Shown in pieces: positions 7,441-16,400 of a stretch of 64,000 nt of DNA. Each line of letters begins with the position of its first letter. The first letter of the stretch is position 1. Made by a program: the position numbers and the translations under genes. The notes beneath the pieces are model-generated. The model made no database searches and had not been told where the DNA came from. It saw nothing but the letters and a program-made list of their open reading frames with translations. This DNA comes from Lachnospiraceae bacterium (GTDB lineage: Bacteria; Bacillota; Clostridia; Lachnospirales; Lachnospiraceae): NCBI GenBank assembly GCA_009779895.1, contig WRBB01000010.1:1-64000 (forward strand), read 5' to 3'.

Positions 7441-9387
7441 ATGAAAAAACGAAATATTGATTCAGGTCTTGCCTCTTTGGGCAAACCGAAAATGTCCAAC
7501 AGGCGTAAGCTGGCGGCGGTTTGCTCTGCTGTAATAGCAGCCGCCATGTTGATTGGTGGAACACTTGCTTGGACGAGTATCTTCCAAGCTGCCGATAACA
7601 TCATTGTGGGTGAACGTGAGCCTTATGATCCCGGCAATCCCGGTGGTCGCCTCCATGATGATTTTGACGGAGAGAACAAGGATGTTTATGCGGAAAACTT
7701 TGGTGATGTGCCTATTATGGTGCGGATTCGTCTTCATGAGACGTTGATTGTAGACGGCACTACTATTGTGAATAATTCACCGAACATTCCATCTCAGCAC
7801 GTTTGCCCCATTCATTCAGAGTGTGCTTGCAATCGTGGTGACCTACCGATACCTGCTCCGGGTCTACCCGGTAGTGGCAATGCAGCAGTTCGTCCTTACT
7901 TTACTTGGGTAATGGGTGGCGAAAAGGCACATATGCCGACCAACAATCGGGATAGTGATTGCCTGGCTTCCAACACCTCCGGTGAGGGGGTAGACCAAGT
8001 GACAAACGGACAAACGGCTCCCAGTCGGTGGGTACCGGAAGTGGACGGTAGCGGTAATATCATTGGTTTTGAAGAAGTCGAAAATGATGGTTCCCATGAT
8101 TTTTGGACAGCCGGTGAAACCACTTTTGCAGTAAACCCTGCAACTATAACAGTAGCTTGGGTCGGTGGAATTTTTAATCCTAGTTTGGTACCGGATGAGT
8201 TGATACTGACAGCCCGTGCAACCCTTTCCCCTATGGCAGATATTCCCAATGGTGGTGTGATTACCATGCAAGAGTGGAGATTGCTTCCTGCAAATCAACA
8301 AGTGGGTGACTTCTGGGTTGTGGATGCAGATGGTTGGGCTTATTGGGCCAACTTATTACAACCTGGTGAAAGTACCTCTTTGTTGCTGGATCGTGTAAAT
8401 GCAGTGAATTCACCGGATGGTGATATATGGATTTATACTATTACACCCATTGCAGAATTTTCAACGCGAACATCTTGGCATGATAATGGGGAAGGACAAA
8501 CATGGTTTGATTCTCCACACGGTGCGCCATCTCGTGTAGCTGTAGATTTGATCGCCAGAGCCACTGCTCATGTGGTGAATCCGGCGGGTACCGTTTTAAG
8601 ATCCTATCCATTGGCAGATCAAAACCAAGCACCGGTTGCTTTGGGTAATGGTTTCTACTGGAATCCAACCACTCAATTGGTGATATTTGGGCAATATTGG
8701 CAAGACACGGCTTCGGCTGAAGCAGGTGTGGCTCGTACGCCAGCTATGCGTTCAGATTTAGAGTGGTTCTTATTGGATATTGTAGATGGAGAAGCTTTGT
8801 TGATAACGAGGTTTGGTGTTGAGCCTGTGAGATTTAATGAGTGGAATGGTGACCTTGTATATGCAACTTCTAATTTGCGTAATTGGTTAAATAGTACAGG
8901 TATCCGTCAAGCAACTAATGTTAATGGAAATCATGATGGTTTTTGGTCTACTGCGTTTACGTCTGCTGAGCAAGGACGTGTTGCGGTTGCTCCTACTTCA
9001 CGTTTTCATGATACACCTGTGCGAAGAGATATGCCAGATTGGCAATATGGACCTGTGAGTGTACCGGTAGGTGATAGAGTATTTGCTCTTTCAAGTTCTG
9101 AATTGTTCGAGTTTTTTGGTAGGAATACACATCCTGGTTTTATCCGATATGAAATGTCGAATGCAATGACTCGTGCCTCCGATTATGCCATTGCGTTAGG
9201 TGGATTGAGTCACACTGCGGAAGGACGCTTTTGGTATGGAAATACTAGTTATTGGACGCGTACACGACGTATTTCAGATCGACATGGCGTGTTGAAGGCA
9301 GCCGACGGAAATATTAGTCCTAATTGGCACATTTATTTTGCAGATGTTAGTGCACGCCCTGCTGTGTGGGTAAGTTTGAACCCTTAA
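7441..9387 (+). CDS. SipW-type secreted protein with DUF6273-like C-terminus
   Basis: A 648-residue exported protein. The leader (about 18-50) has charged MSNRRK, a hydrophobic core and GTLAWTSIFQ, matching SipW substrates. The N-terminal module (about 60-370) repeats the family pattern: GGRLHDDFDGENKD, AENFGDVPIMVRIRL, WVMGG and FWVVDADGWAYWANLL. The C-terminal domain (about 400-648) has the DUF6273 pattern of EWFLLDIVDGEALLI, SNLRNWLN, AFTSAEQGRV and the closing RPAVWVSLNP. Proteins with this domain are often surface-displayed, and a lectin-like or formylglycine-enzyme-like fold is plausible. Unlike the upstream paralogue it has no G tract. AAAGGA lies 12 bases before ATG. It lacks a wall anchor, so it may be secreted or assemble into fibres as TasA does. 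Confidence 0.82.
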   Translation: MKKRNIDSGLASLGKPKMSNRRKLAAVCSAVIAAAMLIGGTLAWTSIFQAADNIIVGEREPYDPGNPGGRLHDDFDGENKDVYAENFGDVPIMVRIRLHETLIVDGTTIVNNSPNIPSQHVCPIHSECACNRGDLPIPAPGLPGSGNAAVRPYFTWVMGGEKAHMPTNNRDSDCLASNTSGEGVDQVTNGQTAPSRWVPEVDGSGNIIGFEEVENDGSHDFWTAGETTFAVNPATITVAWVGGIFNPSLVPDELILTARATLSPMADIPNGGVITMQEWRLLPANQQVGDFWVVDADGWAYWANLLQPGESTSLLLDRVNAVNSPDGDIWIYTITPIAEFSTRTSWHDNGEGQTWFDSPHGAPSRVAVDLIARATAHVVNPAGTVLRSYPLADQNQAPVALGNGFYWNPTTQLVIFGQYWQDTASAEAGVARTPAMRSDLEWFLLDIVDGEALLITRFGVEPVRFNEWNGDLVYATSNLRNWLNSTGIRQATNVNGNHDGFWSTAFTSAEQGRVAVAPTSRFHDTPVRRDMPDWQYGPVSVPVGDRVFALSSSELFEFFGRNTHPGFIRYEMSNAMTRASDYAIALGGLSHTAEGRFWYGNTSYWTRTRRISDRHGVLKAADGNISPNWHIYFADVSARPAVWVSLNP

Positions 9388-9843
9388 CTCTTCTAGTCTT
9401 TCATTTTGAAACAAATTGGGAAGAAAAGGACTTACAACAGCAATTAAAAACATAGATGTTAGAGACAGGAGTTTTTACTTTTAACTTTGTGAATAATTGG
9501 ATATGGTTATTTCGTGGCCATATCCGGTTATTCCAAATGAAAAAAGCCATTTGTGATGGATGTTGATATGGTATTAAATGATTTTTAAGTGCTATAAAAA
9601 CTGATTTAAGAAATGTGTAGGAGACATAATATTTTCTTTCACAATTAGCAAGAGCCATAAAGGTTTGTTTACTAGTAATTCTAGTAAAATGTAAGAAAAT
9701 AATATTTTTAAATTGAAAATATTGTGAAGTAAACCAGAATCTGTTTTGGAGTATTTCAGAGTATTTTCAAGGGAATCATATATAGAAACAGTAACATAAA
9801 AGAACGTGTAGTAGAAACAAGAAAAAGAGAAAGTAGGTAGAAA
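9388..9843. other. 456-bp non-coding gap with a 15-bp hairpin
   Basis: I see no convincing gene here; short minus-strand reading frames lack ribosome sites and are AT-rich. The clear structure is a hairpin at 9492-9533, where AATAATTGGATATGG pairs along 15 positions (two G:U) with CCATATCCGGTTATT. No T-run follows, so it is more likely a leader or processing structure than a classic terminator. Confidence 0.5.
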
Positions 9844-12800
9844 ATGAAAGTAATTGCAAAGATACGACCATATCATATTCGCCGAGCCATAAGTACCATG
9901 ACAACCTTTGGCTTGATTTTTGTTATGCTTGTAAGCGTAACGATGGCCTGGTCCAGTATTTCCCAAAGAGCCATCAATCAGCTGGTTGGCATACGTGTCT
10001 CGGAAACATTTCCGGTAGAACTTAGAAAGTTTGAGCGGGATGCAGATGGTCAATCCACGGACAATCGTTTGGCCGGGGCGGAGTTTGCTCTGTTTCGGGT
10101 GAACGAAGATTATGATGAAGGGAGCGAAGAAGAACCCTATATCCAGATTATCAGGGGGGAACAGGCTACCTTTTTTACAGATGAAGATGGCTCTATTATT
10201 GTGGAAGCGTTAGAGCCGGGGAGATATTTCTTTCGAGAAATCAGTCCGCCGGATGGTTTCGGGTTTGAAACAGAGGGCGGCACGCCCATCATCGCCCATC
10301 ACTTTGTGATTTTAGAAGATGGTGAAATTAGGATGAATGGTGACGAAGTAGATTATGTTCCTGTTTACAACCTGCGTCGTACAGGAGATTTAATTGTGGA
10401 AAAAACCGTGGTCAATGCGGATGGCAGTAAACTGACAGAAGAGCAATTAGTGAAGCTGGAAGATGTTTCTTTTGAATTTATCATAACCTTTACGTTAGGC
10501 GGGGAAGCAGTTGGGCCTTTTGCTTATTCTATTTATGATGAAAGTGGGCTGGTTTGCGATGCGGGTGAAGTGGATAGCGGTGACAGCATCTTCTTGCAAC
10601 ATAATCAACGTGCTATCTTTTCTAATCTACCTGTAGGGGTGGTCTTTGTGGTGGAAGAAGTAGAGATGGAAGGCTTTTTCATTAATAGCAATAACCACAC
10701 TGGTAGTATCACCGGTGACGAGGCAACCAATCCTCGTAAGGCTAGTTTCTATAATATCATAGATGACGAATCGGAGCCCGGTTATGGTCGTTTGCGTGTA
10801 ACGAAGGAAGTAAGAGGAACGGTCGACTCGGATACCTTGTTTTATTTTGAAGCTATCGTAGGTGCGGGAGCGGACGTTGTAACATTTAACTTTTCCTTAC
10901 GCCATGGACAAACTTGGGTTATGCCACAAGATTTTCCGGTAGGTACGCCTTTTGTGGTAAGAGAATTGCCAATTGAAGGTTATACAGCTATGTTTGAGGA
11001 AATCAGAGGTTATATCTCGGAACGCAACATAGATAATGTAGTACCATTTGTAAATGTTTATGATGGGGAAGAACCGGTCTATGGCTTCTTGTTGGTGACC
11101 AAAACCGTAATGGGTGGTTCGGATACAGCGTTTGAGTTTGTCTTATACATGGATGATGATGAGCCCTATCCATTTACGTTAAGGTCAGGCGAAGAAAGAC
11201 GCTTTGGTCCTTTCCCGGCAGGTACTCCATTTATCGTTCGTGAAGTGGCGACCGAAGGGTATTTCCAAGGTAGCGTATCCCGCGCGGGAGAAATCATTGC
11301 CAATCACGAAAGTGTTGCACATTTTAGAAATTATGTAGATACCGGGGAAGAAGAGTATGGCCATTTGCGGGTGACCAAAGAAGTCATCGGCAACCCAAGC
11401 TCTACCACAGAGTTTGCATTTACCGTTGTCATCGGTGTAGGAGCGGAAGCAAGAGAGTTTACCTTTACCCTAGGTCATGATGGGGAATGGAACTCAGAGG
11501 ATGAAGTCCCGGCGGGCTTTCCTCTTGGTACTCCTTTTGTGGTGACAGAAACTGCAAATCAGAATTATAGACCGGAGTTTCATACCATTCATGGGGTTAT
11601 TGCTGTTGCGGATCATGTGGGTGTGACCTTGGCAGATTTTGTCAATGTATATGACCCGGGTGACGAGGATGAATATGGTTCTATTCGTATTCAAAAGTAC
11701 GTACCGGGTGGTAGTGATACGGAGTTTGTGTTTGAAGTAACAATAGATAGGGGAACGCCTCAAATCGTTCGCATTACCCCGGGTGAAACAGGAAATTATG
11801 TGCTGATACCTGATATTCCCCATGGTACACCTGTTTTCGTGAGAGAACTGGAAGCTGATGGATATACCCAAACCAGAGTAGTATTCCAAGGGGTTGTGGT
11901 AGGTAATATGGTCTTTTATGCGAATTTTATCAATCATAGGGATGGCGAGCCTGGACCGGAGTACGTGGAGATTACCATACGCAAGGAATTGGAAGGGGCA
12001 GTACCGGAGCGTTATGCTGATATAGAGTTTGCGTTTATTTTACAAGTGGCAGGGCAAGAGCCTTATCCATTCACCTTAAGATTAGGGGAAGAAATTACCC
12101 TTACCATACCTTATGGTGCCTTGTACATGATAACAGAGGTCAATATCCCAACCGGTTGGAGTTTGATTCGAAGCAACGGTCATGGTCATGCCCTGGCCAA
12201 TATAGAGGCTGAATTTGTCAATCGTTTTGATGGCAACTGGTATATAGAGATTGATGTAGAAAAGACTTGGGACTTTGTGGCTGGGGGGTTGACTTACGAA
12301 GATCTACCTGAATTTATTGTCGTTCAACTCTTAAATGGCAATGTGATTGTAGCTACAGTTACGATTGTTCCGGATGCAGATGGAAATTGGAGTCATACAT
12401 TTACAAATGTACCAAAGTATGATGGTGATGGCAACGAAATCATCTATACCGTACGAGAAGTACCCATTGGGAATTGGATACCGACCTATGGTGGAAACGT
12501 GGGAGACGGCTTTACAATAACCAATACCTTTGTACCATCTACGGAGATAGAAGATATTCCGGTAGAGAAACAAATCATTGGTGAAGTAACACCAAATACA
12601 GATGCAACCTTTCGTTTTCTTTTGATTGGCTTAAATAATGCACCCATGCCTGATGGCAGCAATGAAACCACCAATAGCAAGGTTATTCACATTGCAGGTG
12701 CAGATGTAGGAAACTTTGGAAGTATTGAATTTAGATTACCGGGTACTTATGTATATACCGTTACAGAGATAGATACAGGTGATGTAAGCTATATCTTTGA

Positions 12801-13365
12801 TTCTGCAGTCTTTACTTTGATTGTAGTGGTGGAAGTGGTGGATGGAGTTTTGGAAGTAACCTCTCGAACCTTAACGAGAAATGGGGGAGCGGCAACGGAG
12901 ATTGTTTTTGTGAATGAATATGACCCAAGAGAGCAGCCAACGATACCGACCGTTCCGACCGTTCCGACCGTTCCCACAGAACCAACAGTTCCGACCGAAC
13001 CGACCGTTCCCACAGAACCGACGATTCCAACGGAACCAACGGAGCCTGAATTGGAACCACCAATCGGAGAACCACCAACGGGACCAACGATACCGACCGA
13101 GCCGACCGAGCCGACCGGACCAACCGGACCAACCGGACCCGGAGCGGAGCCGCCAATTGGAGATCCCGGTGGACCGGGTGCCGGCGGAGGTACAGGCTGG
13201 GGTAGGTTACCACAGATGGGTGATGATTTGCATATTGTGCTATGGCTAATCATAGCCGGTACAAGTATGGTATCTTTGGCAGGTATTGTGGTTTATCACT
13301 TTAAGAGACGACTGAAACTGAAGAGATATATGGATTTTAGTAATGTATTAGACGATGACTTTTAA
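9844..13365 (+). CDS. Large repeat adhesin: SipW-like leader, SpaA, DUF5979-type repeats, Cna-B, FctA, LPQMG sorting signal
   Basis: A 1173-residue wall-anchored adhesin or pilin-like protein. The leader ends TMAWSSISQRAIN, like the SipW substrates upstream. A SpaA prealbumin-like domain (about 55-175, REISPPDGFGFETE) precedes about six DUF5979-type repeats (175-790) with opening motifs such as LRVTKEV or LLVTKTV and mid motifs such as GTPFVVRE. A Cna-B domain (VEKTW, about 800-895) and an FctA-like pilin domain (about 900-1020) follow. Next are a Pro/Thr/Glu stalk, a Gly/Pro segment, LPQMGDD, a membrane helix and KRRLKLKRY, a sortase signal with Met in place of Thr. Repeats of this kind usually carry isopeptide bonds. 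No sortase gene is in the window. Confidence 0.88.
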   Translation: MKVIAKIRPYHIRRAISTMTTFGLIFVMLVSVTMAWSSISQRAINQLVGIRVSETFPVELRKFERDADGQSTDNRLAGAEFALFRVNEDYDEGSEEEPYIQIIRGEQATFFTDEDGSIIVEALEPGRYFFREISPPDGFGFETEGGTPIIAHHFVILEDGEIRMNGDEVDYVPVYNLRRTGDLIVEKTVVNADGSKLTEEQLVKLEDVSFEFIITFTLGGEAVGPFAYSIYDESGLVCDAGEVDSGDSIFLQHNQRAIFSNLPVGVVFVVEEVEMEGFFINSNNHTGSITGDEATNPRKASFYNIIDDESEPGYGRLRVTKEVRGTVDSDTLFYFEAIVGAGADVVTFNFSLRHGQTWVMPQDFPVGTPFVVRELPIEGYTAMFEEIRGYISERNIDNVVPFVNVYDGEEPVYGFLLVTKTVMGGSDTAFEFVLYMDDDEPYPFTLRSGEERRFGPFPAGTPFIVREVATEGYFQGSVSRAGEIIANHESVAHFRNYVDTGEEEYGHLRVTKEVIGNPSSTTEFAFTVVIGVGAEAREFTFTLGHDGEWNSEDEVPAGFPLGTPFVVTETANQNYRPEFHTIHGVIAVADHVGVTLADFVNVYDPGDEDEYGSIRIQKYVPGGSDTEFVFEVTIDRGTPQIVRITPGETGNYVLIPDIPHGTPVFVRELEADGYTQTRVVFQGVVVGNMVFYANFINHRDGEPGPEYVEITIRKELEGAVPERYADIEFAFILQVAGQEPYPFTLRLGEEITLTIPYGALYMITEVNIPTGWSLIRSNGHGHALANIEAEFVNRFDGNWYIEIDVEKTWDFVAGGLTYEDLPEFIVVQLLNGNVIVATVTIVPDADGNWSHTFTNVPKYDGDGNEIIYTVREVPIGNWIPTYGGNVGDGFTITNTFVPSTEIEDIPVEKQIIGEVTPNTDATFRFLLIGLNNAPMPDGSNETTNSKVIHIAGADVGNFGSIEFRLPGTYVYTVTEIDTGDVSYIFDSAVFTLIVVVEVVDGVLEVTSRTLTRNGGAATEIVFVNEYDPREQPTIPTVPTVPTVPTEPTVPTEPTVPTEPTIPTEPTEPELEPPIGEPPTGPTIPTEPTEPTGPTGPTGPGAEPPIGDPGGPGAGGGTGWGRLPQMGDDLHIVLWLIIAGTSMVSLAGIVVYHFKRRLKLKRYMDFSNVLDDDF
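12944..13140 (+). repeat. Coding tandem repeats of the Pro/Thr stalk
   Basis: Short degenerate units encode (I/V)PTVPTEPT-like and then GPTGPTGP repeats just before the sorting signal. The DNA is built from near-identical 9-12 bp units such as CCGACCGTT, which can change length by slippage and so alter how far the adhesin extends from the wall. Confidence 0.8.
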
Positions 13366-13463
13366 CCTTTCGTAAAAATAGGTGAACCTTGGGCGGATGG
13401 CACACTTTGTACTACCCGCTCACAGGGTTTGCCAAAAGATAGTGATATAATTGGAGAACTAAT

Positions 13464-16400
13464 GTGAAAAAACAAAGTAAACGTATCAAGAATAGTGTTT
13501 CAAATTTATTTTTATTCTGTGCTGCTATTTTACTTGTGGGCATCTTAGGGTATGCCCTGATAGACAATGGCAGAATAGAAGTGGGTGGTAGAATCCACAG
13601 TGATATGCAACTGAATGCCCAAGATATTTCCGGAGCGATGGTTTATGATCAAGCGATCTTTGGTGAAAACTTTGGAGAGGATGACCTTCACTTGCGTGTT
13701 CGTTTGCATGAGTTTTTAAGAATAGATGGTGGTGATGAGGATGGCCATGGTGTGGCAGGGGCTGTTTTGGAAGATACTTCCACTTGGCCAATATTTACAA
13801 TAAATGGAAATTTTGGCACGAACAATTCTTTTATCAGAGCCAATGTACCGGGAAGTCCCGGGGCTGTGCAAGTAGGAAGCCAAGGTAACGTTCGTTTCGC
13901 TTTTGGCGATGCGGCATTAGTAGGAACGGCAGCAAGCAATACCGGAAGTAGAGGGAGTAAATATTTTTTACCTACCCATAATCAACTGGTGGGGACGAAT
14001 CCATTGACCTCTGCCGAAGTAAGTTATATCTCGAACAACCATCCTCGTTCCTACTTTGCCAATCCGATTGCACATCTGTTTTCCAATACAACAGGGGCAG
14101 CCGTAGAACCACGGGCTTTTGTGTTGAATCCTTTGGATACAGTTGAACCACGTACATATGGCGTTGTGACAGGGAATAATGATTTTGGGATAGCGGATGG
14201 CTCACACAATCAGTTTAGTGCCACTGCAACATTTACTTGTACTTTGATGTACCATGATAGAGAAACTTCTGATTTAAGAATCGTTACAGATATAACCCAC
14301 ACGGCAAGAAGAACCAAAAGCCCTACCCATAATGGCATTATGACATTAGACCAATGGGTGGCGGCGAGATTGCCTCAAGGGGACTTTTGGATTTTAGATA
14401 CAGAAACAGGTTGGTTTTATTGGAATGGTACACTTCCGGCAGAATCGGCCACGTCATTATTGATAAATGCGGTATCTGTATCACCATCTTCAGGGCAACA
14501 TTGGGCGTATGCCATTCATGTGAATGCGGACTGGTGGCTAGAGGGTTATGCGCCTTATGGTGTGCCTGATATTATTTTGCAAGGAGCCGGAACAGAACCA
14601 ACTTTAGAATTTGAACTAGGAACCTCTGAACAAGATAGAGTGATTGTTTATGTGGGGGAATATAGACGGATACGGGAAGTGGGAACGCCGATGACTTGGC
14701 CGGCTCGTAATGCTTTTACTTTGGCCAGCTTATTTTCTGTGGATGAAACAATTGCAGCCGTTCACAGGGATGGTTTTGTGGAAGGTTTACAACCCGGGCT
14801 AACCGTCATTCGGGCAGAACGAGGTGCTGATTTTGGGTTGATATTTGTAGAAGTGCGCCCGGCAAGGAATGATGAGTTTGATGTTTTACGTCGGAATTAT
14901 TTTAATTTTTTGCTTCCTAATGTAGACATTAATTCACCGGATGGACAAGCACGAAGAAATGCATTGCAAAATAGTGCGACCAATAGTAGAAATAGCATGA
15001 ATCGAAGTTTTGTGCCCGGCGTAGCAGGCCTTACTTGGTCGGTAGGTGAAAATAATGTTTTTGCAACCAATGCAAGAGCACCGTTTTCTCAGATGAATAA
15101 CTTGGCGAGAGGTTTTGCGCTTCCGGGTTCGATTCATTATTTGTGTCCGGATATGTTTGATAGTATCGAAGCAGGAATGCGTTGGAATTTAGACAATATT
15201 TTCCGTGGTCCGGTTGGTGATCAAAATAATTGGATACCTGTTTATAATATGCTTAACGATTTGTATCCTAGAACAGGACCCAATGCTACACCTGAGTCCA
15301 TCGCGATGAATAACTTTTTAAGGCAATCACCACCCATACGTTCAGGGAACTGGATTCATTGGGGGCAGTTTATACCTTTAGACGCTGTTCAAACGTTAAC
15401 GTTAATGTATGAGTTTGGTTTGTGCAATGAGTTAATTCAAGCTTACTCCAGACGGATTATGATTACCGCTCCTCATGCCCAGTATGGCACAGGGGTAAGT
15501 CGTGGTAATCCCAATCATCAAAGCCGCCGTACACATTTCACTTTGATGACAGGGGTATTTCGGCGTGATGCGGACAGGGTAAACTTGGCGGCTTCCCAGT
15601 TTTTGATGGGAGAAGTATTTCGAGTTAGTTCAGGTTTGTTGCCGATAACGAATCCAATAACCGTTGGGTCTGGTCTTATACCTGGCTCTCACGGAAGTGG
15701 ATATTTCTGGGATGGTTCCAACATAGGGCATAACCATTATGCCAGTGCTTGGACTTATGGTAATGCTACGCGTGCTTGTACAGCACGATTTCTAGCTACG
15801 ATTTATGGTGGTGCAACGATGAATGGTCAACTTTTGGCTTATGATGAAGCGTTGATGGAGCAGCGTATGCAAATGCTAATAGACTCTACTTTGCCGGTTG
15901 TTTGGCGTGGTGGTATATTACCCAGCCATTTGACTCAAGATATGACAGCAGTATCAGGTCGTGGTACAGGCCGTATTCATGAAATGACAGGAATGGTGTT
16001 AGGGTTTCATGTGGGAGAAGAAAATCGTCGTATTTTTGAAGAGCATTTGGCTTCTTGGGGCGTACATAATCCTGCTCTTTTGGGTGGGGCAGGATTTGCT
16101 ACGATTGTTGTTCGCGATGCGGTGAATCATCCGGATATTGTACCAAGAGAGCAGACAGGAATCTTTGCTAGAAATTTTGAAAGTCGTATGATTTATCGAG
16201 ACGAAAACTTTTTGTTTGAAGTAGCGTATAACAACTTTAATGCCAATACAAGACCATTTAGTGTTGGTGCTGCACAAAATAGAATGGGCGTTTATATGGG
16301 AGAGGGCATGCATTATCTAATGTTGCACAATGACCAATTCCAGTTCCATGACAATTATTTTGCTTCTGTGGAGTTTCAGCGTTTGCCCGGAACGACGGTA

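Noticed and set aside
9592..10053. Minus-strand 153-codon reading frame
   Set aside because: It overlaps the leader of the adhesin gene, has no ribosome site and shows low-complexity composition.
12789..13253. Minus-strand frame rich in GSVGSVGTVG repeats
   Set aside because: It is the antisense shadow of the adhesin's Pro/Thr stalk; its repeats only mirror the coding repeats on the plus strand.
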